Origin: Streptomyces sp. SN-593
Lineage (GTDB): Bacteria > Actinomycetota > Actinomycetes > Streptomycetales > Streptomycetaceae
Direction of reading: 5' to 3'
Assembly (NCBI RefSeq): GCF_016756395.1
Contig: NZ_AP018365.1
Location: 1,805,501 to 1,869,500 of the forward strand
DNA length: 64,000 bases
Under the pieces are notes generated by a model that did no database searches, was not told the DNA's origin, and saw nothing but the letters and a program-made list of their open reading frames with translations. Below, piece after piece: positions 19,911 through 29,325 of this stretch (the first letter of the stretch is position 1; every line of letters starts with the position of its first letter). Made by a program: the position numbers and the translations under genes.

Positions 19911-22847
19911 GTGGCGGAACGCTGGCTCGGCCGGACGCGGTTCGTGGGACGCGACCGCGAACTCGCACGGGTGGTGGAGGCGTTGGCGCGCCCGCCCGCG
20001 CTCGTACTGATCGAGGGCGAGGCGGGCATCGGCAAGAGCCGGCTCGTCCGGGAGGCCGTGGCGGCCACCGACCGCGACGGCGCGCGGACGCTGCTGGCGG
20101 TGTGCCCGCCGTTCCTGGAGGCGTTCACCCTCGGGCCCGTGGTGGACGCCGTACGGGAGGCCGCACCCGACGTGGCGGCCCTCGGGCTGACCGCCGTCGC
20201 GGGCGCGCTGCGCCCGCTGTTCCCCGAGTGGTCGCAGGACCTGCCGCCCGCGCCCGAACCGCCGGCCGACGCCGGGGTGGCCCGCCACCAGCTCGTCCGG
20301 GCGCTGGCCGAACTGCTCGACCGCGCCGGCGTCGAGGTGCTGGTCGTGGAGGACGTGCACTGGGCCGACGCCACCACGCTGGACTTCCTGGTGTACGTCG
20401 CCACCCGCCGGCCCCGGCCGCTGACCCTGGTGCTCACCTACCGGCCCGAGGAGGTGGCGGCGGACTCGCCGCTGCTGCGGCTGACCTCGCGCCCGGCGCA
20501 GGACGTGTGCCAGGTGCGCGCGACCCTCGGCGGGCTGCCGGTGTCCGACGCGGCCGGCCTCGCGTCGTCGATGCTCGGCGGCGACCGCGTCTCGGCCGGC
20601 TTCGCCGCCTTCCTCCACGACCGGACCGAGGGGGTGCCGCTGGCGCTGGAGGAGTGCGTACGCCTGCTGCGCGACCGCGACGACCTCACCTGCCGGGACG
20701 GCGAGTGGGCGCGCCGCGGCCTGGACGAGATCGCAGTGCCGCCGACCATCCGCGACTCGGTGACCGAGCGGGTGGCCCGGCTCGGCGCGGACGCCCGGCG
20801 GGTGCTGCTGGCCGCGGCGGTGCTCACCGACCCCGTGGACGAGCGCACCCTGGCGGCCGTCACGGGGCTGCCGGTCGGCCGCTGGCCCGCGGCGCTGCGC
20901 GCGTCCCTCGGCAGCGGCCTGCTCGGGGAGACCACCGCGCGGCCCGGCGGCGGCCTGCCGGCCGGCCGGACCGGGATCGCCTTCCGGCACGTGCTGGCCG
21001 CGCGGGCGGTGTACGACCGGGCGGCGGCCCACGAGCGCGCCGCCGCGCACCGCCGGGCGGGCGAGGCCCTGGAGACCGCGGTACCGCCTCCGGTCGGCCG
21101 GCTCGCCCACCACTTCCGGGAGGCGGGGCTGACCCGGCGGTGGTTCGCCTACGCCCGGCAGGCCGCCCTGCTCGCGCTCTCCTCCGGCGACCACCGCACC
21201 GCGGCGGGACTGCTGCACGCCCTGATCACCGAGCCGACGCTGCCGCCCACCGAGGTCGCGGCCCTGGCCGGGCAGGTGTCGTCGCACGCGTTCACCGGCG
21301 ACCCCAGGGCCGGGGAGATCGCGCGGACCCTGCGCGCGGTGGTGGACTCGGGGCGGCTGGGCCGGCGCGACCGGGCGGCCGTGCGCGCGCAGTTGGGCCG
21401 GATGCTGCTGACGGTCGGCGAGTACACCGAGGCGGCCGCCGTCCTCGAACAGGCCATCCCCGACCTGGCCGACCACGGCTACCCGGTCGCGTCGGCGATG
21501 ACCGTGCTGGGGCTGCCGCTGCACGACTCCTGGCCGGTGGCGACGCACCTGCGCTGGCTGGAGCGGGCCGAGGCGGTCGCGTCGTCGTCCGAGATCGGCC
21601 CGGTGGACCGGTTCGAGCTGCGGCTGGCCCGGATGACCGCGCTGTTCGAGCTCGGCGAGGAGTCCGGCTGGGAGCTGGCCGGCCGGATCGACGCGGACGA
21701 GTCCAGCCCGCAGGCCGCCGTCCTGACCGCGCGGTTCCACCTCAACGCGGGCCACGCCGCGATGAAGTGGGGCCGGTACGCCGACGCCCGCCGGTACCTG
21801 GCCGCGGCGGTGGACGTCGCCGGCCGGCACGGCTACCAGCGGTTGCGCGACCTGGCCCTGGTGACCGCGGGCCACCTGGACTGGCTGACCGGCGCGTGGG
21901 ACGGCCTGGACGAACGGCTGGCGGCCTGGCAGGAGGTGGACGGCGAACCGCTGATCCGCATGGACGCCCTGCTGGTCGGCACCCAGCTACGGGTCGCCCG
22001 CGGCGGTCCCGACGAGGAGGCGCGGAAGGTGCTGGCTGCGGTGCGCGAGGAGAGCGTACGGCGGGGCACCACCGACCTGCCCGCGGAGGCCGCCGGCGCC
22101 CTGGCCAGGGTCGCGGCGGAGCCCTCGGCGGACCACACCGCCGAACCGGTCGGCCGCCTGGTCCGCAAGGGCGTCTGGCTGTGGGCCGGGGAGGTGCTGC
22201 CCGAGCACCTCGCGGCGCTCACCTCGGCCGGCCGCCGGAGCGAGGCGGAGGAACTGGTCGCCGCCTTCGAGGACGGCGCGCGGGGCCGGGACGCGCCGGT
22301 GCTCGCCGCCACCCTCGCCTCCTGCCGCGCCCTGCTCGCCGAGGGCCGCGGCCGCCCCGCCGCCGCGGCCGACGCCTGGGAGGCCGCCGCGAGCGCCTGG
22401 CGGGCCCTGCCCCGCCCCTACGACGCGGCCAAGGCCGGGGAACGGCGGGCCCGGTGCCTGCTGCGCGACGGGCGCCGCACGGCCGCGCTCGCCGCACTGC
22501 GCGCCGCCCACCGCGAGTTCACCTCGCTCGGGGCGCGGTACGACGCGGACCGGGTGCGGCGGGCCCTCGACGCGCAGGGTGCCGGGGCCGAGGGCCCCTG
22601 GCGGCCCGGCCGGCGCGGCTACGGCGACCGCCTGTCCCCGCGCGAGCTGGAGGTGGTCCGGCTGGTCGCCACCGGCCTGACCAACCGGGAGATCGCCAAG
22701 GCGCTGTCGCGCTCGCCGAAGACGGTGGCGACGCAGCTCAACTCCGCGATGCGCAAGCACGGGGTCTCCTCGCGGACGGCGCTGGCGGTCCGGGTCACCC
22801 AGGCGGGGTACGACGCCGGCGCCGAGCCCGGCCCCTCGCCCGCCTGA
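19911..22847 (+). CDS. LuxR-type LAL regulator with AAA ATPase domain
   Basis: 978 aa, the usual size of large ATP-binding LuxR regulators. The N-terminal ATPase has the P-loop GEAGIGKS (36-43) and Walker B VLVVEDVHWAD (near 143). A long middle of helical TPR-like repeats follows. The C-terminal LuxR helix-turn-helix is LSPRELEVVRLVATGLTNRE onwards (near 905-960). The GTG at 19911 has GGAGGGG about 10 nt upstream. Lying between two S53 peptidases, it may control them, but that is inference. No TTA codon analysis was possible by eye. Confidence 0.9.
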   Translation: MAERWLGRTRFVGRDRELARVVEALARPPALVLIEGEAGIGKSRLVREAVAATDRDGARTLLAVCPPFLEAFTLGPVVDAVREAAPDVAALGLTAVAGALRPLFPEWSQDLPPAPEPPADAGVARHQLVRALAELLDRAGVEVLVVEDVHWADATTLDFLVYVATRRPRPLTLVLTYRPEEVAADSPLLRLTSRPAQDVCQVRATLGGLPVSDAAGLASSMLGGDRVSAGFAAFLHDRTEGVPLALEECVRLLRDRDDLTCRDGEWARRGLDEIAVPPTIRDSVTERVARLGADARRVLLAAAVLTDPVDERTLAAVTGLPVGRWPAALRASLGSGLLGETTARPGGGLPAGRTGIAFRHVLAARAVYDRAAAHERAAAHRRAGEALETAVPPPVGRLAHHFREAGLTRRWFAYARQAALLALSSGDHRTAAGLLHALITEPTLPPTEVAALAGQVSSHAFTGDPRAGEIARTLRAVVDSGRLGRRDRAAVRAQLGRMLLTVGEYTEAAAVLEQAIPDLADHGYPVASAMTVLGLPLHDSWPVATHLRWLERAEAVASSSEIGPVDRFELRLARMTALFELGEESGWELAGRIDADESSPQAAVLTARFHLNAGHAAMKWGRYADARRYLAAAVDVAGRHGYQRLRDLALVTAGHLDWLTGAWDGLDERLAAWQEVDGEPLIRMDALLVGTQLRVARGGPDEEARKVLAAVREESVRRGTTDLPAEAAGALARVAAEPSADHTAEPVGRLVRKGVWLWAGEVLPEHLAALTSAGRRSEAEELVAAFEDGARGRDAPVLAATLASCRALLAEGRGRPAAAADAWEAAASAWRALPRPYDAAKAGERRARCLLRDGRRTAALAALRAAHREFTSLGARYDADRVRRALDAQGAGAEGPWRPGRRGYGDRLSPRELEVVRLVATGLTNREIAKALSRSPKTVATQLNSAMRKHGVSSRTALAVRVTQAGYDAGAEPGPSPA

Positions 22848-22977
22848 CCCTCGCGCCGATTCGCGCCGCCCCGCCCCGTACCCCGCGCCGCCCCGCGCGG
22901 CGCCCACCGGTGGAGCCGGGGTCGCGCCCTTCGGTGCGGACGGGACCGGGGCCGGGTCCGGGTCCGGGCCGGTCGGC

Positions 22978-23023
22978 CCGCGGCCCCGCGCCCTCGCGTG
23001 CGTGCGAGGGGGCGGGGCCGCGG
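22978..23023. terminator. Bidirectional terminator between the LAL regulator and the S53-Kelch gene
   Basis: Arms 22978-22997 and 23004-23023 pair at 19 of 20 positions with a 6-nt loop. The hairpin lies midway between two convergent stops (22847 and 23046). Confidence 0.7.
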
Positions 23024-23045
23024 CCTCGGTCGGGTGCCTTCCGGG

Positions 23046-26000
23046 TCAGTGGTGTCCCTTCTTCGCGGTGACGGTGAAGGCGACGGGGACCGCCGGGCGC
23101 ACGTAGGGGGAGTCGGTGACCAGGGAGAGGCCGGCGGTGTAGCGGCCGGCCGCGGGGACGTGCGAGGCGTCCGCGGTGACCAGGAGGTCGGCGGAGTGCC
23201 CCGGCTTGATGGTGAGGGTGGTGCGCTGCTCGGTCAGCCAGCCCACGTCGTCGCCCCCGCACTGGTCGAAGCCGGGGAGCACGTCGGCGTCGGCGGTGCC
23301 CACACCGAACGACAGGCCGTTGGCGTAGGCACCGCCGACCTGGTACATCCCGCATCCGCTGCCGCCGCCGCGCAGGAGCGCCAGCGGGGTGTCCGGCAGG
23401 TCCGTCCACCGGTCGGTCACCGGGTCGAACTGGACCGTCCGGTCGGTGGCGCCCGACGTGCTGTAGCCGCCGGCGATCTGCAACTCGCCGTTGGCTCCGC
23501 TGGAGGCCATGCCCCAGACCGGGTAGGGCAGGTCCGGCAGCGGGGTCCAGGCGCCGGAGCGGGGGCTGTAGGCGTAGGCGGTCGCCAGCGCCTGGGTGCG
23601 CCCGGCGTTCGTGCTCGCTCCGCCGGCGCACACCACCTCGTCGGAGATCCCCGCGCACGCCTCGCGCTGCACGGTCGTCGGGTAGTCGGCGGCCTTGGTC
23701 CACCGGCCCGTGGCCGGGGTGTACCGGTAAACGGCGGCCTGGGTCTGGTCGCAGCCGTCCGCGCAGCCGCCGACCACGTAGAGCGCGCCGTCCAGGACCG
23801 CGACGGCCCCGGTCTCCTCGGGCGCCGGCAGGCTCGCGAGCGTCGTCCAGGTGTCGGTGGCGGGGTGGTAGGCGTAGACGGAGGACCGGACCTGGACAGT
23901 GCCGGCGTCCGCGTCGCCGGTCCAGCCGCCGATCACGTACAGCGTGCCGTCGAGGAAGGCCGCCGAGGCGCCCGCCAGCGGTTCGGGCAGGTCGGCGATG
24001 CGCTGCCAGGCCGCGCCCACCGGGTCGTAGACGTACGCCTCGGCCAGCGCGGTGCCGCCGACGACCTGGCGGATGCCGCCGACCGAGTACGCCCGGCCCT
24101 GGTAGTCGGCCTCGGCGTTGTCCAGCACCGGTTCCGGCAGCGCGGGCAGGCGCTGCCAGTCGTCGGAGGAGGCACCGGTGGCGGCGGTGTAGCCGCCGCT
24201 CTGCTCGCCGACGGTGACGGTGATCGGCGCGCCGCCGGTGTTGGTGAGGGTGAGCTGCCGCACGTCCCGCTTGCCGAGGACCGCGCTCGCGGTGACCTTG
24301 CCCGGGGCCACCGTCAGCTCGCCCGCCGCGAGGGCGGTGCGCGCCGTGGTGACGGCGTCCCTGGTGGTGGCGACGGTCCTGGTGGCCGTGACGTAGCGGT
24401 TGGCGGCCGCGGTGTAGGTGTGGCGGCCGGCGCCCTTGGCGAACAGCCAGTACCAGCCGTCCGGCAGGGCCGGGTCGTCCGGGGTGGCGGTGGTGGCGGT
24501 GGTGGCCTCCGGGTCGGCGGTGTCGGTGACGACGGCGCCGTCGACCGCCTTGCCGGTGTTCGCGTCGGTGACGGTGCCGGTGACGATCCCGCCGGGCACG
24601 GTCGCGCAGGTGCCCACGGTCACGTCGTCCAACTGCCAGAGCGTCGTGCCCTGTCCGGTGAAGTGGAAGCGCAGCTCGACGTCGCTGCGGCCGTAGGCGG
24701 CGGTGAGCGGCACGCTGACCGCGGTGACGAGGTCGCCGGTGCTCTGGTGCCACACCGAGGTCCAGGTCTTCCCGCCGTCGGTGCTCAGCCCGACGTCGGC
24801 GGAGGTGTCGGACGTGCCGAGGTAGGCGGTGTCGAAGTGCAGCGCGGGGTCGGTCTGCCCGCTCAGGTCCATCACCGGAGTGGTCAGGGTGGTGTCCTCG
24901 GCGGCGCCGCCGTGGTCGTAGGGATCGGCGGTGGCGAAGTTGCCGCTGCCGCCGGTGAGGTTCCACATGGTGGAGTCGAACTGCCAGGTGTCCCCCGCGG
25001 CCGCGCCGGTGACGGCCCATCCGCTCCTCGGCGCGGTGGACCAGTCCTCGAAGTCCGCCGCCGCCGGGTACGCGTAGCCGGGTGCCGCGCACCCGGCGCG
25101 GTCCGCGGTGAGCGGGACGTCGTGGCGCACGTCCGACGCGCCCAGGGAGACGGTGGCGTCGGACTGCTCGTAGCCGGGGTAGACCGACGCCACGTGCAGC
25201 GTGTAGGCGGCGTCGCGCGGCAGTTCGACGGAGTAGGCACCGGTCTTCGGGTCGGTGTGGATCGCGCCGGACGGGTAGCCGTCGATGGTGATCCTCGCGT
25301 ACAGCGGGTAGCCGTGGCCGGAGCCGTCGGTGACCTTGCCGCTGAGCGTCCGGGTGGGCTGCTTGGTCAGGGCGAGGTCGGTGGTGGCGGACTGGCCGAC
25401 GGACACGGTGACGCCGGAGGCGCGGGCGGTGTCGTAGCCGAAGTCGGTGGCGGCGGCGGTGTACGTACCGGCCGGCAGGGTCAGCGCGTAGGCGCCGGAG
25501 GTGTCGGCGGTGGCCCGGTAGGTGAGGGTGCCGTCCTCGGCCGTGAAGGTGATCACGGCGCCGGGGAGCCCGGCGCCGCCGGAGGCGTCGGTCAGGCGGC
25601 CGGCGACGGTGCCGCCGGGCTGCTGGACCAGCGCGGACACGCCGTCGGGGGTGCCGAGGCCGGTCGGCCCGTCCCAGCCGGCGCCGGCCGTGCACAGCAC
25701 GCCGCCGCAGCTTCCGTCGCTGCCGGCGGTGACGTCGAAGAGGTGGTTGCCCTGGTCGGCGTAGGGATAGGTGACCGGGTAGGTGCCCGCGGCGGGCGTG
25801 CCGGCCAGCGCGTACATGGCGGCCGTCAGCGGGGCGGACAGGCTCGTGCCGCCGACCTGGAGCCAGCCGTCCTGGCCGAGCGTGTCGTAGATGCCCAGTC
25901 CCGTCTGGGGGTCGGCGTCGGCGGCGATGTCGGCGGTCGCCCGCCGGGCGCAGCCGGTGGCCAGGCCGCTCTGGTAGCCGGGCTGCGGTTCGTACAGCGA

Positions 26001-26924
26001 GCAGCCGCTGCCGCCCTCGGACCAGGCGGACTCGCTCCAGCCGCGGTCGCTGCCGGCGTCGGCGGTCAGCGTGGTGCCGCCGACGGCGACCACGTCCGGG
26101 TCGGACGCCGGCCAGTTGACGATGTTGCCCTTGTCCCCGGTGGAGGCGGTGACCACGACGCCGGGGTGGTCGTAGTGGGCGGAGTAGGAGGTCTCGATGC
26201 TGCTCTCGCCGGACAGGCCGTAGGAGTTCGAGACGAACTTCGCGCCCAGGCTCACCGCGGTGTCCGCGGCGGCGCCGAGGTCGCCGAGGGCCGCCGAGTC
26301 GCCCTCGACCAGCAGGATGTGGCACTGGGGGCACGCGGAGGACACCGCGTCCAGGTCCAGCGCCGTCTCCAGGGCCCATCCCGCGTCGTCCGCGGGGTAG
26401 CCGGTGCCGCCGCGCTGGTCCACCTTGCGGAAGCAGCCGTCGGAGCTCCCGCACGCCGGGAGGCCGTACTGCGCGCGGAAGGCGGCGAGGTCGGACTCGG
26501 CTGCGGTGTAGCCTCCCGCGTCCACCACCGCGACGGTCTGCCCCTTGCCGGCGCCGGCCGGCAGCCGGTACGCCTGCTGGATGTCGGTGGGGGTCAGCGC
26601 GGTGGCCGGCGGCCCGGAGGCGTCCGCCCTGACGGTGTGGCTGGTGCCGGTGCTGATCAGGGCGTCGCAGGTCGCGACGGGCTGACCGGCGCCGGCGTCG
26701 GCGGCCGCGCAGCCGGCGGGGGTGTAGTGCGGCAGGTCGTCGGCGAGGGCCGGCGGGATGTCGGGCTGTCCGGTGGCGCTCGTGGCCGCGGCGGTGGTGG
26801 CGGTGAGCGGGGAGGGCGGAGTGGCGGCGGCGCTGAGGTCCTGGCCGGTGGCCAGCGTGCAGAGCGCCGCGACGGCGGCTATGAGCAGCGGGACTGGCGC
26901 GCGCGTGCGCCCGCGTCGGAACAT
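23046..26924 (-). CDS. Secreted multidomain S53-type peptidase with Kelch repeats
   Basis: 1292 aa from the ATG at 26924 (AAAGGG about 11 nt upstream; a GTG at 26936 adds four residues). A signal peptide (hydrophobic residues 11-26) is followed by a short pro-region. The sedolisin domain spans about residues 110-430, with Glu186/Asp190 (ETALD), Asp264 (STGDKG) and Ser361 (VGGTSLSAP). Then come two carboxypeptidase-regulatory-like beta-sandwich repeats (about 438-610), a MAM/immune-inhibitor-A-like segment (about 615-780), a third beta-sandwich (775-860), about five Kelch repeats (920-1215; YVIGGWTGDA, YVVGGCADGC) and a C-terminal beta-sandwich. The Kelch propeller suggests binding to a partner or polymer. 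Convergent with the LAL regulator. Confidence 0.88.
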   Translation of the reverse strand: MFRRGRTRAPVPLLIAAVAALCTLATGQDLSAAATPPSPLTATTAAATSATGQPDIPPALADDLPHYTPAGCAAADAGAGQPVATCDALISTGTSHTVRADASGPPATALTPTDIQQAYRLPAGAGKGQTVAVVDAGGYTAAESDLAAFRAQYGLPACGSSDGCFRKVDQRGGTGYPADDAGWALETALDLDAVSSACPQCHILLVEGDSAALGDLGAAADTAVSLGAKFVSNSYGLSGESSIETSYSAHYDHPGVVVTASTGDKGNIVNWPASDPDVVAVGGTTLTADAGSDRGWSESAWSEGGSGCSLYEPQPGYQSGLATGCARRATADIAADADPQTGLGIYDTLGQDGWLQVGGTSLSAPLTAAMYALAGTPAAGTYPVTYPYADQGNHLFDVTAGSDGSCGGVLCTAGAGWDGPTGLGTPDGVSALVQQPGGTVAGRLTDASGGAGLPGAVITFTAEDGTLTYRATADTSGAYALTLPAGTYTAAATDFGYDTARASGVTVSVGQSATTDLALTKQPTRTLSGKVTDGSGHGYPLYARITIDGYPSGAIHTDPKTGAYSVELPRDAAYTLHVASVYPGYEQSDATVSLGASDVRHDVPLTADRAGCAAPGYAYPAAADFEDWSTAPRSGWAVTGAAAGDTWQFDSTMWNLTGGSGNFATADPYDHGGAAEDTTLTTPVMDLSGQTDPALHFDTAYLGTSDTSADVGLSTDGGKTWTSVWHQSTGDLVTAVSVPLTAAYGRSDVELRFHFTGQGTTLWQLDDVTVGTCATVPGGIVTGTVTDANTGKAVDGAVVTDTADPEATTATTATPDDPALPDGWYWLFAKGAGRHTYTAAANRYVTATRTVATTRDAVTTARTALAAGELTVAPGKVTASAVLGKRDVRQLTLTNTGGAPITVTVGEQSGGYTAATGASSDDWQRLPALPEPVLDNAEADYQGRAYSVGGIRQVVGGTALAEAYVYDPVGAAWQRIADLPEPLAGASAAFLDGTLYVIGGWTGDADAGTVQVRSSVYAYHPATDTWTTLASLPAPEETGAVAVLDGALYVVGGCADGCDQTQAAVYRYTPATGRWTKAADYPTTVQREACAGISDEVVCAGGASTNAGRTQALATAYAYSPRSGAWTPLPDLPYPVWGMASSGANGELQIAGGYSTSGATDRTVQFDPVTDRWTDLPDTPLALLRGGGSGCGMYQVGGAYANGLSFGVGTADADVLPGFDQCGGDDVGWLTEQRTTLTIKPGHSADLLVTADASHVPAAGRYTAGLSLVTDSPYVRPAVPVAFTVTAKKGHH

Positions 26925-27015
26925 GGCGGAGGTCACCCTTTCGTCGGTCCTGACGACTCGTCGGCCGCGCGCCGGCGCGCCCGCCGTGCGGGTAATCGTC
27001 GAGGGAGGCGCGCCC

Positions 27016-27021
27016 AGTATC
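27016..27021 (-). promoter_or_regulatory. Candidate -10 box of the S53-Kelch gene
   Basis: On the minus strand the sequence reads GATACT, about 90 nt before the start at 26924, in a region (26925-27060) that is less GC-rich than its surroundings. A weak GTCAAC lies 16 nt further upstream. The rest of the 307 nt between this gene and trpE shows nothing convincing. Confidence 0.35.
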
Positions 27022-27231
27022 GGTATGACCGGGGCGCGTTGACGATCGGGCAGATGACCTAAACAAACCCCCCACCCGCCACTTCCGGCACGCGGCAACC
27101 GCCCGCCGGCGGCGCGCGGCGCCGACCCGAGCCGGTGCTGCCGAGCGGCAGGGCAGCGGCGCGGCGGGGCACGGCCGGAAGCGGCGGGGAGCCCGGGGGG
27201 CCCGACCCGGCCGCTCCTCCGGGAAGGCGCC

Positions 27232-28740
27232 TCAGGCGTGGAGGCGGTTGGCGGTGTTCACCGCCCGCAGCACGGCGGCGGCCTTGTTGCGGCACTCCGT
27301 GTCCTCCGCGACGGGATCGGAGTCCGCGACGATGCCGGCGCCCGCCTGGACGTAGGCGGTGCCGTCGCGCAGCAGCGCGGTGCGGATCGCGATCGCGGTG
27401 TCGGAGTCGCCGGCGAAGTCGAGGTAGCCGACGCAGCCGCCGTACAACCCCCGCCTGGCGGGCTCCAGTTCCTCGATGATCTGCATCGCGCGGGGCTTGG
27501 GCGCGCCGGAGAGCGTGCCGGCGGGGAAGCAGGCGGTGAGCACGTCGAAGGCGGTGCGGCCGGGCGCGACGCGGCCGGTGACGGTCGAGACGATGTGCAT
27601 CACGTGCGAGTACCGCTCGACCGACATGAAGTCGACCACCTCCACGCTGCCGGGCTCGCAGACCCGGCCCAGGTCGTTGCGGCCGAGGTCCACCAGCATC
27701 AGGTGCTCGGCGCGCTCCTTGGGGTCGGCGAGGAGTTCCTCGGCGAGCGCCGCGTCGGCCTGCGGGGTGGCGCCGCGCGGGCGGGTGCCGGCGATCGGGT
27801 GCACCATGGCGTGCCCGTCCTCGACCTTGACCAGCGCCTCGGGGCTGGACCCGACCACGTCGAAGCCGCCCTCGGCGCCGCCGTCCTCGCCGGGGAAGCG
27901 CAGCAGGTACATGTACGGGCTCGGGTTGGTGGCCCGCAGCACCCGGTACACGTCCAGGGCGCTCGCCGCGCACGGCGTCTCGAACCGCTGCGAGGGCACC
28001 ACCTGGAACGCCTCGCCGGCCCGGATGCGCTCCTTGACGTCCTCCACCGCGTCCCGGAAGTCCTGGCCGCCCCACCGGGTGGTGTACTCCGGCAGCTCCG
28101 AGCGCGGCAGCACCACCGGGGGGTGTTCGACCGGGCGGCCGAGGTCGGCCTCCATCGCGTCCAAGCGCGCCACCGCGCCGGCGTACGCCTCGTCCACGCC
28201 GGTGTCCCGGTCGTTGTGGTTGATCGCGTTGGCGATCAGCAGCACGCTGCCGTCCCAGTGGTCCAGCACGGCCATGTCCGAGGTGAGCAGCATCGTCAGC
28301 TCGGGCAGCCGCAGTTCGTCGCTGCCGTGCTCGCCGATCCGCTCCAGGCGCCGGACGATGTCGTAGCCGAGGTAGCCGACCATGCCGCCGGTGAACGGGG
28401 GCATGCCGCCGGCCAGGTCGCGCGGGGTGTGCAGCGCCTCCACGGTGGCCCGCAGCGCGGCCAGCGGGTCGCCGTCCACCGGGACGCCCACCGGGGGCGT
28501 GCCGAGCCAGTGCGCCTGCCCGTCGCGCGCGGTCAGGGTCGCGTCCGAGCGGACCCCGACGAAGCTGTAGCGGGACCACGCCTTGCTGTCCTCCGCGGAC
28601 TCCAGCAGGAAGGTGCCGACGCGCTCGCCGGCGAGCTTCCGGTACAGGCCGACCGGGGTGTCGCCGTCCGCGAGCAGTCTCCTGGTGACCGGGATGACGC
28701 GGCGGTCGACGGCGAGCTTGCGGAAGGTAGCGAGGTCCAT
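27232..28740 (-). CDS. trpE: Anthranilate synthase component I
   Basis: 502 aa. It makes anthranilate from chorismate with ammonia from a TrpG partner, which is not in this window. It opens MDLATFRKLAVDRRVIPVTR. The N-terminal LLESAED carries the tryptophan feedback-site region. The chorismate-binding domain holds PSPYMYLLRF, HPIAGTRPRG, ELLADPKERAEHLMLVDLGR and CFPAGTLSGAPK. The ATG at 28740 has no ribosome site, but TAGTCT (28749-28754) lies 8 nt upstream, so a leaderless transcript is likely and a classical leader-peptide attenuator is unlikely. It follows hisI on the same strand. Confidence 0.96.
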   Translation of the reverse strand: MDLATFRKLAVDRRVIPVTRRLLADGDTPVGLYRKLAGERVGTFLLESAEDSKAWSRYSFVGVRSDATLTARDGQAHWLGTPPVGVPVDGDPLAALRATVEALHTPRDLAGGMPPFTGGMVGYLGYDIVRRLERIGEHGSDELRLPELTMLLTSDMAVLDHWDGSVLLIANAINHNDRDTGVDEAYAGAVARLDAMEADLGRPVEHPPVVLPRSELPEYTTRWGGQDFRDAVEDVKERIRAGEAFQVVPSQRFETPCAASALDVYRVLRATNPSPYMYLLRFPGEDGGAEGGFDVVGSSPEALVKVEDGHAMVHPIAGTRPRGATPQADAALAEELLADPKERAEHLMLVDLGRNDLGRVCEPGSVEVVDFMSVERYSHVMHIVSTVTGRVAPGRTAFDVLTACFPAGTLSGAPKPRAMQIIEELEPARRGLYGGCVGYLDFAGDSDTAIAIRTALLRDGTAYVQAGAGIVADSDPVAEDTECRNKAAAVLRAVNTANRLHA

Positions 28741-28748
28741 GGCCGCAG

Positions 28749-28754
28749 AGACTA
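28749..28754 (-). promoter_or_regulatory. -10 box TAGTCT for a leaderless trpE transcript
   Basis: Read on the minus strand, TAGTCT is followed by eight nucleotides and the trpE ATG. Transcription would therefore begin at or next to the start codon. Confidence 0.5.
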
Positions 28755-28847
28755 GCCGTCCGGGGCGCCCCCGGCGCACCCGGTGCCCGCCGTGCCAGCC
28801 GGGGGACCACCTGCCGGCGGGGCGGGGCGCGGCGGCCGGCCGGGCCG

Positions 28848-29198
28848 CTACCCCTCCAGGAGGACGTCCTGGTCGAAGCAGGTGGGGGCGCCGGTGTGGC
28901 AGGCGGCGCCGGTCTGGTCGACGCGGACGAGGATCGTGTCGCCGTCGCAGTCCAGGGCGACGGACCGGACGTGCTGCACGTGGCCGGAGGTGTCGCCCTT
29001 GACCCAGTACTCCCGGCGGCTGCGGCTCCAGTAGGTGCAGCGGCCGGTGGTGAGCGTGCGGTGCAGCGCCTCGTCGTCCATCCACCCGAGCATCAGCACC
29101 TCACCGGTGTCGTACTGCTGGGCGATGGCCGGAACCAGACCGTCGGGGTTGCGTTTGAGGCGCGCGGCGATCGCGGGGTCGAGCGAGGTCGAGGGCAT
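28848..29198 (-). CDS. hisI: Phosphoribosyl-AMP cyclohydrolase
   Basis: 116 aa, the length of stand-alone HisI without a HisE domain. It opens the adenine ring of PR-AMP, the third step of histidine synthesis. Metal ligands are in [20 protein letters not shown] (Asp/Cys) and [19 protein letters not shown] and [18 protein letters not shown] are family landmarks. The ATG at 29198 begins [15 protein letters not shown]; the open frame extends further upstream without similarity. It is apart from the main his operon and next to trpE. Confidence 0.95.
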   Translation of the reverse strand: MPSTSLDPAIAARLKRNPDGLVPAIAQQYDTGEVLMLGWMDDEALHRTLTTGRCTYWSRSRREYWVKGDTSGHVQHVRSVALDCDGDTILVRVDQTGAACHTGAPTCFDQDVLLEG

Positions 29199-29325
29199 GG
29201 GCCCATTCTGCCGCCGATCCCCCCGTAACGAGAAAAGCCGCATTGTCCGGCAAACGCCGCAAGAGGGCTGTCCGCCATGCGGTAGCAGCTCGCCCAGTGT
29301 CACCCGTATGGGGCATCCTTTCGCC

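Noticed and set aside
22998-27062. A 1354-codon plus-strand frame opposite the S53-Kelch gene.
   Set aside because: It is a Gly/Val/Arg-rich shadow with no motif, whereas the minus strand encodes an intact signal peptide and peptidase.
28741-28847. A possible tryptophan attenuator (leader peptide) before trpE.
   Set aside because: No short frame with clustered Trp codons exists, and a -10 box lies 8 nt before the ATG.
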